DNA from: Butyrivibrio sp. XPD2002
GTDB lineage: Bacteria; Bacillota; Clostridia; Lachnospirales; Lachnospiraceae
DNA length: 64,000 bases
Direction of reading: 5' to 3'
NCBI RefSeq assembly: GCF_000423945.1
Contig: NZ_AUIY01000001.1
Location: 434,001-498,000, forward strand
Shown: one piece after another, positions 1-9,401 of the stretch
Layout of the letters: each line of letters begins with the position of its first letter
Numbering within the stretch: position 1 is the first letter of the stretch
The notes under the pieces: model-generated
Told to the model about the DNA's origin: nothing
What the model saw: the letters and a program-made list of their open reading frames with translations, nothing else
Databases searched by the model: none
Program-made: the position numbers and the translations under genes

Positions 1-665
1 TGGATCTCTGAAAGAGAATCCAGTCTCTCTGCAAGAGAAGCTGTGAAGCCTTCCGGCATGTGCTGCACAAGTACAACCGGTGTTTTAAGATTTTTGGGAA
101 GTTTTGGAATAACCGCTTGAAGCGCACGAGGCCCACCCGTAGAACTGGCAATCGCAACGATACGATTACCTGTGACCTTGTCTGCATGCTTAGCGACAAT
201 ATCCACCATCTTACGAGAGGCTTTGATCTCATCGATTGAGAAAGCCTTCGCACTTACCGGAGCTCTGGACTCGCATACAGCTGCCAGTGTTCTGGTGAGT
301 GTTGTGGTAAAATCATCGCCACGGCAATCCGAGGCGCGATCCGGTTTGTGAATAAAATCAAGAGCTCCGAGTTCTAATGAATCAAGTGTCACTTTAGCAC
401 CTTCCTTAGTGTCAGTACTACACATCATTACCTTCGCTCTTATTTTATTTTTGTTGAGCTCCTTGAGTAACGTAATACCGTCCATACGAGGCATGTTAAC
501 GTCGAGAATAACAGCATCGTATGTATTTTTCTTCAAAAGCTCAAGGGCTTCAACTCCGTCTTTAGCCTTATCTACAACCTGAAATCTTGAATCTGAGTTT
601 ACTATATCACTAAGGACGGTTCTCATGAGTGCAGAGTCATCAACTAATAAAATTTTTTTCGACAT
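1..665 (-). CDS. cheB: CheB, chemotaxis response regulator / receptor methylesterase (3' end outside window)
   Basis: CheB removes methyl groups from (and deamidates) receptor glutamates after phosphorylation by CheA, resetting receptor sensitivity in the cytoplasm. About 221 residues are visible. The receiver domain (residues 1-120) has the acidic pair D9-D10, the phospho-acceptor D55 in LDVNMPRMDG and the conserved Lys in HKPD. After a linker the esterase domain begins with the catalytic Ser in IASSTGGP and the catalytic His in VQHMP; the catalytic Asp lies past the window edge. The ATG immediately abuts the stop of the PilZ gene, so the two are co-transcribed and probably translationally coupled. 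The position after flhG matches cheB in the Bacillus fla/che operon. The only doubt is the missing C-terminus. Confidence 0.95.
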   Translation of the reverse strand, partial: MSKKILLVDDSALMRTVLSDIVNSDSRFQVVDKAKDGVEALELLKKNTYDAVILDVNMPRMDGITLLKELNKNKIRAKVMMCSTDTKEGAKVTLDSLELGALDFIHKPDRASDCRGDDFTTTLTRTLAAVCESRAPVSAKAFSIDEIKASRKMVDIVAKHADKVTGNRIVAIASSTGGPRALQAVIPKLPKNLKTPVVLVQHMPEGFTASLAERLDSLSEI

Positions 666-1388
666 TTAGTTTTGCTTCTTTCTAATTTTTCGTTCTTCCT
701 CAAAGATAAAGTGAATAATATCCTCTCTGGAAGTTTCGTCAATGTAGCTGTACTGTATGCGGTGTTCATACAGTCCCGGCCTGTTTTCGAGTTCCTGTAC
801 CCTGAGTACGGTACACACCATCTCGTACTCAACATTATTAATGTTCCCGGGTAGTCGGTAAGCACAGTAGATCGTGCTCCCCTCTTCATATTGGAAATTA
901 GCGACAAACCGTAACCCGCCTCCGCTTATGTCAACAATAACGCTTCGCTGTAACGGTTTATTCGTTCCCAAAAGCAATCCCCAGTTTCGCCTGATAGCTT
1001 CCACTTCCTCTTCAGTGAAGATTCGCGACCTGAGTTCAAGTGCACAGCTGAATCTGTAATACTCTCTTCTCTGAAGCCTCTGAAGATTACTTAGAAGGTC
1101 AAGAACCAAAATATATACATTGTTACTTCGGTATCGGTCAATTATCCTTCCATAACATTGAAACAGTCCCCTTGAGCTATAGAAGCACAAGCTATATTCA
1201 CCATCTACGGGTAAAAGTACCAATTTACCCTTATCCATAGGCATAAGCACCTCAATCCTGTCCTCCGACAAAACATCGGTTATCTTACTTAAGTGAATCT
1301 TTTTCGTGCGGCTGTCATCGTCCATCCAGACCTTGCCGATGGCCTTCAGTTCAATTTTATTGCCTGGCGCAATATAGTCCGCAAGCAT
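666..1388 (-). CDS. PilZ-domain c-di-GMP effector, YcgR-like flagellar brake
   Basis: A 240-residue protein with an N-terminal YcgR-type beta domain (about 1-95) and a C-terminal PilZ domain. The PilZ c-di-GMP signature is visible as RREYYR (RxxxR-type) near residue 100 and as DISGGGLRF (D/NxSxxG) near 155. In the YcgR family, c-di-GMP binding makes the protein contact the motor or stator and slow rotation. Its place between flhG and cheB in the flagellar operon supports that role here. The stop codon ends one base before the cheB start. The exact partner (MotA or FliG/FliM) cannot be told from sequence. Related proteins are called YcgR, DgrA or MotI; I leave the symbol empty. Confidence 0.85.
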   Translation of the reverse strand: MLADYIAPGNKIELKAIGKVWMDDDSRTKKIHLSKITDVLSEDRIEVLMPMDKGKLVLLPVDGEYSLCFYSSRGLFQCYGRIIDRYRSNNVYILVLDLLSNLQRLQRREYYRFSCALELRSRIFTEEEVEAIRRNWGLLLGTNKPLQRSVIVDISGGGLRFVANFQYEEGSTIYCAYRLPGNINNVEYEMVCTVLRVQELENRPGLYEHRIQYSYIDETSREDIIHFIFEEERKIRKKQN

Positions 1389-1425
1389 GTAGGTACCCCT
1401 CTTACCTTTTATAGTTGATAAAATT

Positions 1426-2346
1426 TTACTGACCGGAAGCCTTATCTCCGGTATTTCTCTCTGAATTAAGTTTTCGCCCTGTTATGATATGAGAGAAAAA
1501 TGCAGCCATTCCTCTTGGCTTATATTTTTCAAGCTCATTCTTATTAACAAGTTCTGCAGCAATCTGTTCGAACGCCTTAGCTGATTTAGAATTTGGATAC
1601 TGTATTGAAACGGGTGACTGCTGCATTACACCACGAGCCAGCATCTGATCCTGTGGAATAGCACCGAGATATGTTAATGGCAATTTCAAATATCTGGCAA
1701 CTACTGCATTTAATTTATTAAATAACTGTTGTCCCTCATCGCTTGTTGCTACTCTGTTGGAGACAACCTTGATCATCGTATTATCTCTTGAAAATCTCTC
1801 CTGCTGGTTAAGTGCCTTAAGCAGTGAGTATGAGTCGGTTATTGATGTGGGTTCAGGTGTTGTCACAAGTATGATCTCGCCGCTTGCAACAAGGAATTCC
1901 ATGACCGCATTGGAAATACCGGCTCCTGTATCTATGATTATCGTATCCGCGATAGCATCGAGCTCTGCGAGATTAACGATAATATCTACAAGATATTTTC
2001 TCTCAAGATTGTACATACCCGAGATTCCTGAACCGCCGGATATAAAGCCGACTCCTTCAGGTCCCCAGGTGATAATATCCTTAATGTTTTTCTTCTTGTA
2101 AATCAGATCACTGAGATTGTGCTTGGGAACTGTTCCAAACATTATCTCTATATTGGCAAGTCCAAAGTCCGCATCAAGAATTATGACTCTCTGCCCCATT
2201 CTTCTAAACTGTATCGCAAGGTTAATTGAAACGTTGGACTTACCCACACCTCCCTTACCACTTGTTACTGTAATAATCCTCGCAAGAGGCCTCTGGGGTG
2301 CGTGTTCTGCTTTAATAATTTTTCTTAGCTGTTCAGCCTGATCCAT
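1426..2346 (-). CDS. flhG: FlhG (YlxH/MinD-like ATPase), flagellar number/placement
   Basis: A 306-residue ParA/MinD-type ATPase that works with FlhF to set flagellar number and position. The deviant Walker A motif SGKGGVGKS is near residue 30, the switch/Walker B region is DADFGLANIE and IIIDTGAG, and the C-terminal membrane-targeting part is short. The N-terminal MDQAEQLR segment resembles the activation helix that stimulates the FlhF GTPase (known for the Bacillus pair). It directly follows flhF with a gap of about 47 bases, the usual order flhA-flhF-flhG. A MinD or other ParA identity is unlikely in this context. Confidence 0.93.
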   Translation of the reverse strand: MDQAEQLRKIIKAEHAPQRPLARIITVTSGKGGVGKSNVSINLAIQFRRMGQRVIILDADFGLANIEIMFGTVPKHNLSDLIYKKKNIKDIITWGPEGVGFISGGSGISGMYNLERKYLVDIIVNLAELDAIADTIIIDTGAGISNAVMEFLVASGEIILVTTPEPTSITDSYSLLKALNQQERFSRDNTMIKVVSNRVATSDEGQQLFNKLNAVVARYLKLPLTYLGAIPQDQMLARGVMQQSPVSIQYPNSKSAKAFEQIAAELVNKNELEKYKPRGMAAFFSHIITGRKLNSERNTGDKASGQ

Positions 2347-2393
2347 AAAAATAATCCTGTCTATATTCTATCAAAATATACGAAATTCATCTA

Positions 2394-3704
2394 CTATTTT
2401 CCGCCAAGAAGACCCTTTACACTTTTCTGGGCATCAAAAACGGCAATATCGCTGGGAACGTTCTGTCCATTTGTAATATAAGACATAGGCGCACCGGTAT
2501 GCATGTGTATGTTATAAAGGTTACCTGCAGAGCTTGTCTCATCCATTTTAGTGAAAATCAGCTTGTACTTAACAAGCTCGGAATAACCATCAGCGATCTC
2601 AATAAGATCCCTGTACTTGGTGGTTGCGGAAAGAACAAGATAATTCTCGGTCTCAACGCATTCCTCAAGTGCATGAATGTAGCCTATCATGGTCTCCTTC
2701 TGTTCCTCGTTATGAAGACTATGGCCTGCCGTATCCACCATAAGATAGTCGTAATCCTTAAATTCCTCTGCAGCAGCCTTCATCTCTTCAATGGAATATA
2801 TAACCCTGAAGGGAATATCCATGATAGTCGCATAGGTTTTAAGCTGCTCAGCAGCAGCTATTCTATAGGTATCCACTGTTAAAAGTGCAACCTTCTTCTT
2901 CCTTACAATCGTAAGCTCAGAAGCAAGCTTCGCGATGGTTGTGGTCTTACCAACACCTGTAGGTCCGATAAATATTTCTGCTATTGGTCCGTCAGTGCTC
3001 TCCTTTATCCTGTCAGCAGGTCCAAACTTAAGAACCATCTTCTGGTATACGTTTGCAAGAACATATTCCATAGGGATGTTTGGCTTACTTACCTTTTCCA
3101 CCTCATCTGTCAGTTGGTTTGCATAAATCTCATCAACCTCATTTTCAATAAGAGTGTTGTAGAGAACCTTAACAAAGGAAAGTGTCTCATCTGAAATCGT
3201 ATTTGGAGCTTCCCTGATCTCCGATACCTCTTCCTCCATGGTATCCGATCTGCCATCATCCTTTTCACTTTTGAGGTTCTTCTCAATGAGATTGTGAAGA
3301 CTATCAAGCTTTTCCTCGATAGCGCTGTTCTCCTCCTGGAGAATCACATGCTCCTTTTGCGTGGGCGCACTTGCCACAGCCTGAGGTGCTGCGGGCTGTG
3401 CCACCTTAAGCGGCGGAATCTCTCCCTGCTCCTGAGCCCTTAAAAGCTTATCCGCCATTGATGCAGGCTTTTGAGGCCTTGGCGCTTTGGCGTGATCCTT
3501 ATTGGGCTTTACGGATTTCATGTTCCTTGCGGGTTCATCCTCAAGAGCCACTGTCACCTCGATTTTGGAAGGCGAGAAAATAGAGAAAAATCCACTCTTT
3601 TTCACAGGCCTTACATTCATGATGACAATGTTATCGCCCAGCTCCTTCTTTGCAATCTCTGTAGCATCCTGTTCAGTTTTTCCGGTATATTTTTTTATAA
3701 TCAT
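2394..3704 (-). CDS. flhF: FlhF, SRP-type GTPase for flagellar placement
   Basis: A 436-residue SRP-like GTPase (relative of Ffh and FtsY) that recruits early flagellar components to the assembly site. It has the family layout: a basic N-terminal B domain, an N domain from about 165, and a C-terminal G domain from about 245 with GPTGVGKTT (G1), DTYRIAAAEQL, DTAG (G3) and TKMDE (G4). G3 reads DTAGHS where DTAGRS is usual. One base separates it from the flhA stop and about 47 bases from flhG. The linker (about 60-165) is charged and low in complexity, as is common in this family. Confidence 0.95.
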   Translation of the reverse strand: MIIKKYTGKTEQDATEIAKKELGDNIVIMNVRPVKKSGFFSIFSPSKIEVTVALEDEPARNMKSVKPNKDHAKAPRPQKPASMADKLLRAQEQGEIPPLKVAQPAAPQAVASAPTQKEHVILQEENSAIEEKLDSLHNLIEKNLKSEKDDGRSDTMEEEVSEIREAPNTISDETLSFVKVLYNTLIENEVDEIYANQLTDEVEKVSKPNIPMEYVLANVYQKMVLKFGPADRIKESTDGPIAEIFIGPTGVGKTTTIAKLASELTIVRKKKVALLTVDTYRIAAAEQLKTYATIMDIPFRVIYSIEEMKAAAEEFKDYDYLMVDTAGHSLHNEEQKETMIGYIHALEECVETENYLVLSATTKYRDLIEIADGYSELVKYKLIFTKMDETSSAGNLYNIHMHTGAPMSYITNGQNVPSDIAVFDAQKSVKGLLGGK

Positions 3705-3705
3705 A

Positions 3706-5760
3706 TTATGCCGCTACCATTCCTACAGACTGCATTTCAACATTAGGTTCAACTTCATTGTAAGAAAGTACAATCAAATCTTTGTAATAATCCTCTGTCA
3801 TTTTCTTAAAATACATTCGCACTATAGGCGAAGTCATTATTATCGGTATCATGCCGGCATCCTCAAGCTTCTTAGCCTGCTCGCCCACAGATTTAAGAAT
3901 TGCCTTGGTCCTGGTGGGATCAAGGGTAAGATATGCGCCGGTCTCAGTCTGCTTAACAGACTGCATGATTTCCTGCTCGATTTTAGGATCCAATGTGATA
4001 ACACTTGTGGTCTCACCGGGATAAAAATATTTGCTGGAAATAGCTCTTCTTAAGCTTTGTCTTACATACTCCGTAAGGATATCACTGTCATGGGTGGACG
4101 GTGCATAATCCGCAAGAGTCTCGAATATAGTAACAAGGTCTCTTATAGAAATTCCTTCTGCAAGGAGATTCTGCAGAACCTTCTCTATCTCACCAAGACT
4201 CATAAGCTTAGGCACAAGCTCGTCCACAAGTGCAGGATTGTTCTCCTTAAGGTTGTTGACAAGATTCTGAACATCCTGTCTGGTAAGAAGTTCTGCGATG
4301 TGATTCCTGATAACCTCGGTAAGATGAGTTGCAATAATTGAAGGTGGATCAACAACGGTGTAGCCAAGGGACTCTGCTCGTTCTCTCTGGCTCTCGGTGA
4401 TCCATGTAGCAGGCAGATGGAATGAAGGCTCAAAAGTAGGAATACCTGTAATCTCTTCCTCAACGTTGCCGGGGTTCATGGCCATGTAATGGTCAAATAG
4501 AATCTCGCCATCACTTACCTGTATGCCCTTTATTTTTATAATGTACTGGTTAGGATTAAGCTGAATGTTATCGCGAAGACGAATGATAGGAACAACCGTA
4601 CCAAGCTCAAGAGCTATCTGTCTTCTGATCATAACAACACGGTCAAGGAGGTCACCGCCCTGATTAACATCAGCAAGCGGAATGATTCCATAACCAAATT
4701 CAAGCTCTATAGGATCAACCTGAAGAAGACTTGTAACATTCTCAGGCTGGCGAATCTCCTCAGCCTGCTGCTCCTCTTCAGCCATAACCTCTTCCTCGGT
4801 AGAAGCAATCTTCTGAGATTTCTGCATAAAAAATCCCAGGCCTGCAATACACGCGCCTAAAGGCAGATACAGAAGATCCGGAAGCGGTGTAAGGATACCC
4901 AATGTAGCAATAAGTGCTCCAACAAGGTACAGGGTCTTGGACGCAGTAAACAGCTGCCCGATAAGAGCAGGTCCAAAGTCTGCTTCCTTAGATCCCTTGG
5001 TAACAAGAATACCTGTACTAAGTGATACCAAAAGGGAAGGTATCGCACTTACAAGTCCGTCACCCATTGTAAGAATAGCGTATTTATCAAGGGCATCCGC
5101 AATAGGCATCCCCTGACGCAGTACGCCCATCAAAATACCACCGATAATATTGACAGCCGTAATGATAAGACCTGCAGTTGAATCTCCCTTAACGTACTTC
5201 GTAGCACCGTCCATGGCACCGAAGAAGCTTGCTTCGTTCTGAATCTTCTCACGTCTCTCCTTAGCTTCCTGATCAGTGATGGCTCCGGTATTAAGGTCGG
5301 CATCGATAGCCATCTGCTTACCGGGCATAGCATCCAATGTAAAACGTGCTGATACTTCAGCTACACGTTCAGAACCCTTGTTGATAACCATGAACTGAAC
5401 AAGGATAAGGATTACATATACAATAGTACCGATAATAAGATCACCGGCACCAACGAACTGACCGAAAACCTCAATAACCTTACCGGCATCTCCTCCGGTA
5501 AGGATAAGTCTTGTTGATGAAATATTAAGTGCTATTCGGAAAATTGTGGTGAATAACAGGATAGTCGGAAAGAACGACATATCCAAAACTTCCTTGGAAA
5601 ACATTGCCGTAAACAATATCACAAAGGAAAGTGACATATCAAAGGCAAGAAGGAAGTCCATTAGCCATGTAGGAATGGGCACGATGAACATGATAATGGC
5701 CGCAACGAAATATAGCGCCACACCGTAGTCAAATGCACGCTTTCTAATAACTTCGAGCAT
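3706..5760 (-). CDS. flhA: FlhA, flagellar type III export gate protein
   Basis: A 684-residue inner-membrane export gate component. The N-terminal half has about eight transmembrane segments and the FHIPEP-family stretch around FRIALNISSTRLIL. After a glutamate-rich linker (about 325-345) comes the cytoplasmic nonamer-forming domain that docks chaperone-substrate complexes. Length fits the family (about 680-700). The start ATG is preceded by a GGGGGA-type ribosome site, and an intergenic gap of about 120 bases separates it from flhB. FlhA converts proton-motive force to export together with the FlhB and FliPQR gate. Confidence 0.97.
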   Translation of the reverse strand: MLEVIRKRAFDYGVALYFVAAIIMFIVPIPTWLMDFLLAFDMSLSFVILFTAMFSKEVLDMSFFPTILLFTTIFRIALNISSTRLILTGGDAGKVIEVFGQFVGAGDLIIGTIVYVILILVQFMVINKGSERVAEVSARFTLDAMPGKQMAIDADLNTGAITDQEAKERREKIQNEASFFGAMDGATKYVKGDSTAGLIITAVNIIGGILMGVLRQGMPIADALDKYAILTMGDGLVSAIPSLLVSLSTGILVTKGSKEADFGPALIGQLFTASKTLYLVGALIATLGILTPLPDLLYLPLGACIAGLGFFMQKSQKIASTEEEVMAEEEQQAEEIRQPENVTSLLQVDPIELEFGYGIIPLADVNQGGDLLDRVVMIRRQIALELGTVVPIIRLRDNIQLNPNQYIIKIKGIQVSDGEILFDHYMAMNPGNVEEEITGIPTFEPSFHLPATWITESQRERAESLGYTVVDPPSIIATHLTEVIRNHIAELLTRQDVQNLVNNLKENNPALVDELVPKLMSLGEIEKVLQNLLAEGISIRDLVTIFETLADYAPSTHDSDILTEYVRQSLRRAISSKYFYPGETTSVITLDPKIEQEIMQSVKQTETGAYLTLDPTRTKAILKSVGEQAKKLEDAGMIPIIMTSPIVRMYFKKMTEDYYKDLIVLSYNEVEPNVEMQSVGMVAA

Positions 5761-5882
5761 TATTCATCCCCCTTTCCCCACATTTTTTCATAACTATACA
5801 TAATTAGTATAGCGCATACCACATCTTGTGTTCAAGAAGAATTTAAAACACAAGAGCGTAATAATATCGGGAGGGCAAGCTT

Positions 5883-7031
5883 TTAAACCTTTCCCTGAAG
5901 ATGATATACAAATGCAAGCACCTCGGCAACAGCCTGATAGAGCTCCGGAGGTACAAACTCGCCTATGTCCACGTTGGCATAAAGCATTCTGGCAAGAGGC
6001 TTATTCTCTACTATCTCAACGCCATTTTCTTTTGCTACATCCTTGATACGCTGAGCAAGATAGCCTTCACCCTTGGCCACAACCATAGGGGCATCATACT
6101 TATCTGCTTCATAGCGGATAGCCACAGCATAATGCGTCGGGTTAGTGATGACAACGTCTGCTTTGGGAAGCTCCTGCATCATACGACGCTGGGAAGCCTG
6201 CATCATACGCCTACGCTGCTGACCTTTTATCTGAGGATCTCCTTCAGTATTCTTATACTCATCCTTTACTTCCTGTTTGGTCATCATATTGTCCTTGCGG
6301 AACTTTCTCTTCTGATAAACATAATCCGCAATAGCAATAACCGAATAAACCGCAGCTATTCTGATGCCAAGATTAACTATAGTATTACCCAGAAGACCTA
6401 TAGCCTGCCTTAATGGCATATCATACAATGTGAAGACCGACGCGGTATAACCAAGGAAATATGTATAAACAACCACACCTATTATCGCTATCTTGGCAAT
6501 AGATTTAATCAGCTCGAAAATCTTTCTGGTTGAAAAAATCTTCTTAAAGCCGCTTATAGGATTGAGCTTACTGAGCTTTGGCTGCAGGGGCTTTGTGGTG
6601 ATATGCCATTTTACCTGAACAATATTGCAGATAAATGCCACAATCAGCGATACTGCAAGAAAAGGAAGCGCTGTAAGAAGGATTCTTATAAGCGCATTCA
6701 TAACCGATATCCTGAGTCCCGCAAAAGGCACATCCCCATCATACATCTTGGCTGTAGTGGGTATCTGAGTATATACATTCCTGAAAAAGCCCGTGAAATT
6801 ATCAGCCATATAAGGATACATGACCCTTATAAGGACAAAAAGCGACATAAGTCCTGCCGCATGGCCTATTTCAATACTCTTTGCGACCTGACCTTCATTT
6901 CTTACATCCTGTAATTTCTTGGCTGTAGGCTCCTCGGTTTTCTCACCACCGGGACCATCAGCAAAGAACTGCAGGTTGTACTCAAGAATGAGTCCGCAAT
7001 TTAGTTTTAGCTGATCATCACGTAAGGTCAT
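5883..7031 (-). CDS. flhB: FlhB, export apparatus substrate-specificity switch
   Basis: A 382-residue protein with four predicted membrane helices (about 50-230) and a cytoplasmic C-terminal domain with the autocleavage motif NPTH in VVITNPTHYAVAIRY. Cleavage at N-P and interaction with FliK switch export from rod/hook to filament substrates. The start overlaps the end of fliR by 14 bases, and a GGAG site inside fliR precedes it by eight bases, indicating translational coupling. The N-terminus (first ~20 residues) is longer than in many homologues, but the ribosome site supports it. Confidence 0.95.
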   Translation of the reverse strand: MTLRDDQLKLNCGLILEYNLQFFADGPGGEKTEEPTAKKLQDVRNEGQVAKSIEIGHAAGLMSLFVLIRVMYPYMADNFTGFFRNVYTQIPTTAKMYDGDVPFAGLRISVMNALIRILLTALPFLAVSLIVAFICNIVQVKWHITTKPLQPKLSKLNPISGFKKIFSTRKIFELIKSIAKIAIIGVVVYTYFLGYTASVFTLYDMPLRQAIGLLGNTIVNLGIRIAAVYSVIAIADYVYQKRKFRKDNMMTKQEVKDEYKNTEGDPQIKGQQRRRMMQASQRRMMQELPKADVVITNPTHYAVAIRYEADKYDAPMVVAKGEGYLAQRIKDVAKENGVEIVENKPLARMLYANVDIGEFVPPELYQAVAEVLAFVYHLQGKV

Positions 7032-7797
7032 TAATAAACTCCGTCATTAGTTCACGCATATTTGTAAAAATAAAGTCTGATGCGTTATATAAAAGTACGC
7101 TTGTAATGTACATCATTGACAGACCAACAATAAGCTTTAACTGCATACCAACAGCAAACATGTTCATCTGCGGCGCTACTCTCGCAAGGATTCCAAGAAT
7201 AACGTTCATAATAAATGTAACTATGAAAATCGGAAGACATATTCTAAATCCGATAATCATATAGTAGGACACGAATTTCATCATCGAATTAAGGAGCTTA
7301 TCCGAGTTAAAAATCGCTCCATTTACAGGTATAAGTCTGAAGGAATCTGTCAGCGCGGATATGAAATATCTGTATAATCCGCTGACAAGCATCATTCCCA
7401 TGAAGGCGTATTGGTATAACGCAGCCGAAACTGCCACATTTTCCCTGGAGTTCGGGCTCATTATCTGCACCATGGAAAGGCCAACCTGCATATCCGAAAT
7501 CTGTCCCGCCATATTGGCTATAAGTGTACATATCTGAGCCGAATAGCCAATAAGAAGTCCTGTAAAAAACTCCTTCAAAACAATAACCGCAAAACCAAGT
7601 ACCGTGTCATATTCAAGTGTATTTACAGGTGCATAGCCATATAACAAAAATGACAAAAGCACCGAAAAACCTATTCTCACCACATGCGGAGTGTTACTCA
7701 TACTAAAAAAGGGTGCAATATAAACAAACATTGTCACCCTAACCAGTATCAGTAAGAAAATCTCAAGATCGCCGTAGGTGAAGGTGTAATCTATCAA
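7018..7797 (-). CDS. fliR: FliR, flagellar export gate membrane protein
   Basis: A 259-residue integral membrane protein with about six hydrophobic segments over its full length, the usual FliR size. It forms the FliP5-FliQ4-FliR1 export gate at the base of the rod. The order fliP-fliQ-fliR-flhB-flhA is the classic one, with 14 bases to fliQ and a 14-base overlap into flhB. No catalytic motif is expected. Confidence 0.94.
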   Translation of the reverse strand: MIDYTFTYGDLEIFLLILVRVTMFVYIAPFFSMSNTPHVVRIGFSVLLSFLLYGYAPVNTLEYDTVLGFAVIVLKEFFTGLLIGYSAQICTLIANMAGQISDMQVGLSMVQIMSPNSRENVAVSAALYQYAFMGMMLVSGLYRYFISALTDSFRLIPVNGAIFNSDKLLNSMMKFVSYYMIIGFRICLPIFIVTFIMNVILGILARVAPQMNMFAVGMQLKLIVGLSMMYITSVLLYNASDFIFTNMRELMTEFINDLT

Positions 7798-7811
7798 ATC
7801 TTCATCCTCCG

Positions 7812-8081
7812 CTAATGAATGTACAACGAAAAGTCAGACCACATTTTAATAACAAAATTCGACATTTCGGTGAGCATCCAGTTTCCAAGCAAAATAAGTG
7901 TAAGGAAGGTAACCAGAATCTTAGGCACGAAGGTAAGTGTCTGATCCTGAATAGAAGTAACAGTCTGGAAAATAGATACTGACAGACCAACTATGAGCGA
8001 TACAAGCAAAATTGGAACCGCTATTTTTATTACCATGAACAAGCCAGTGGCCATGATAGCCGTAACGTCATCTACTGTCAT
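7812..8081 (-). CDS. fliQ: FliQ, flagellar export gate membrane protein
   Basis: An 89-residue protein with two hydrophobic helices separated by a short polar turn (SIFQTVTSIQDQTL), typical of FliQ. It packs around FliP and FliR in the export gate helix bundle. It lies 16 bases after fliP and 14 bases before fliR in the same direction. Size and position are fully in line with the family. Confidence 0.95.
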   Translation of the reverse strand: MTVDDVTAIMATGLFMVIKIAVPILLVSLIVGLSVSIFQTVTSIQDQTLTFVPKILVTFLTLILLGNWMLTEMSNFVIKMWSDFSLYIH

Positions 8082-8097
8082 GTCTTACCCTCCTTTA

Positions 8098-9030
8098 CTA
8101 ATAAAATGTCTTAACAAGGCTGCCTATTATCAGATTCCATCCGTCTGCAAGCACAAACAGAAGTATCTTAAACGGCATCGATATAGTCGTCGGCGGCAGC
8201 ATCATCATACCCATACTCATAAGTACCGACGCCACTACCATATCAATTACAATAAATGGAATGTATATCAAAAAGCCTATTATAAAGCCCGTTCTCAGCT
8301 CACTTATAAGGAAGCTGGGAATAAGGACAGCATTAGGAATACTGTCAAGCTCGCCGTCCCATTCAAGATCATCAATCTCCATGAAAAGACGCACATCCTT
8401 AGTCTGTGTCTGTCCATACATGAAGTTTCTGATTGGGATCATAGCAGTATCAAAGAACTCCTGCTGCTCTATCTCACCCTTATCGAAGGGCTGAATAGCG
8501 GTCTCATTTATCTCTTTTAATGTGGGCTGCATTATGAAAAATGTAAGAAAAAGTGCCAGTCCCATAAGTACCTGGTTAGGCGGTGATGTCTGGGTCGCCA
8601 GTGCAGCTCTTGTAAAGTGCAGCACTATAATGATTCTGGTAAAGCAGGTCATCATTATCAGAAGTAGCGGCGCCAGAGCAATAAGAGTCAAAGTAATAAG
8701 AATTCTCAGAGCTCCGTTTATCGTACCATTACCATTGTCATAGGTGACGGTTACGGTATTGGCGATATTCAGTTCCTGAAGATCATCCGCATCCTTTGCA
8801 GAACCGGGTTCGGTAAGATTGGTTCTCTCTCCGTCCGTTCCAGTAAGATTCGTCTCCCTGTCCACCGTAGGATCAGTGGGATGAGTATCATCAATATAGG
8901 ATGTAGACGCAGAAACAGTTACCGCACCACTGTTAAAAATACAAAAAGCCACAATAAAAGAAAGGCATAACAACGAAATGCCCATCTTAAATAATGGCTT
9001 TAAATCTTTTACTCCCCTAAACTTTTTCAT
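8098..9030 (-). CDS. fliP: FliP, flagellar export gate protein with an extended N-terminus
   Basis: A 310-residue FliP. The core (from about 100) carries the family features: GALRILITLTLIALAP, MTCFTRIIIVLHFTR and a C-terminal pair of helices. FliP pentamers form most of the export pore. The N-terminus has a signal-peptide-like hydrophobic stretch (about 15-40) followed by about 65 Thr/Asp-rich residues before the core, longer than in typical ~250-residue FliP. This extra piece should be on the outer face of the membrane. The start is preceded by a normal ribosome site, three bases from the fliO stop. Confidence 0.94.
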   Translation of the reverse strand: MKKFRGVKDLKPLFKMGISLLCLSFIVAFCIFNSGAVTVSASTSYIDDTHPTDPTVDRETNLTGTDGERTNLTEPGSAKDADDLQELNIANTVTVTYDNGNGTINGALRILITLTLIALAPLLLIMMTCFTRIIIVLHFTRAALATQTSPPNQVLMGLALFLTFFIMQPTLKEINETAIQPFDKGEIEQQEFFDTAMIPIRNFMYGQTQTKDVRLFMEIDDLEWDGELDSIPNAVLIPSFLISELRTGFIIGFLIYIPFIVIDMVVASVLMSMGMMMLPPTTISMPFKILLFVLADGWNLIIGSLVKTFY

Positions 9031-9033
9031 ACC

Positions 9034-9378
9034 TTACTTCTTCTTGAATTTCTCCAAGACTTTCTCTAATTCTTTACTAAACTCTACCGGATCCTGAGAT
9101 TTGATAGCCGGTGGCTCATACTCATCCTCCGATAATTCCGTAAGTACCGTCACGGTGTCCTTACATACAGCGATTACCAGATATTTATTAACAACTCTTA
9201 CTATCTGCATATACTTCGTAGTGGAGAGCCTGCAGGTCTCCATTATTTCCATATTAGCAGTAAAGCCCGTGTTTTTTTGATATCTGGCAATCCACTTAGT
9301 CACATAATAGGTCGCAGCCAGGACCAGAATAAATAATATAAGTACAGTAATAAGCTGCGCTATCGATGAAACAATCAT
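9034..9378 (-). CDS. fliO: FliO (FliZ-like) export gate assembly protein
   Basis: A 114-residue protein with one N-terminal membrane helix (about 8-30) and a short cytoplasmic domain, the layout of FliO/FliZ. It assists assembly or stability of the FliP complex. The position between fliY and fliP and the sequence TCRLSTTKYMQIVRV (beta-rich region typical of the family) support the call. In Bacillus a cheY gene usually sits just before it; none is present here. Confidence 0.85.
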   Translation of the reverse strand: MIVSSIAQLITVLILFILVLAATYYVTKWIARYQKNTGFTANMEIMETCRLSTTKYMQIVRVVNKYLVIAVCKDTVTVLTELSEDEYEPPAIKSQDPVEFSKELEKVLEKFKKK

Positions 9379-9401
9379 TTTCGCGACCTTCCAATTGTTA
9401 C

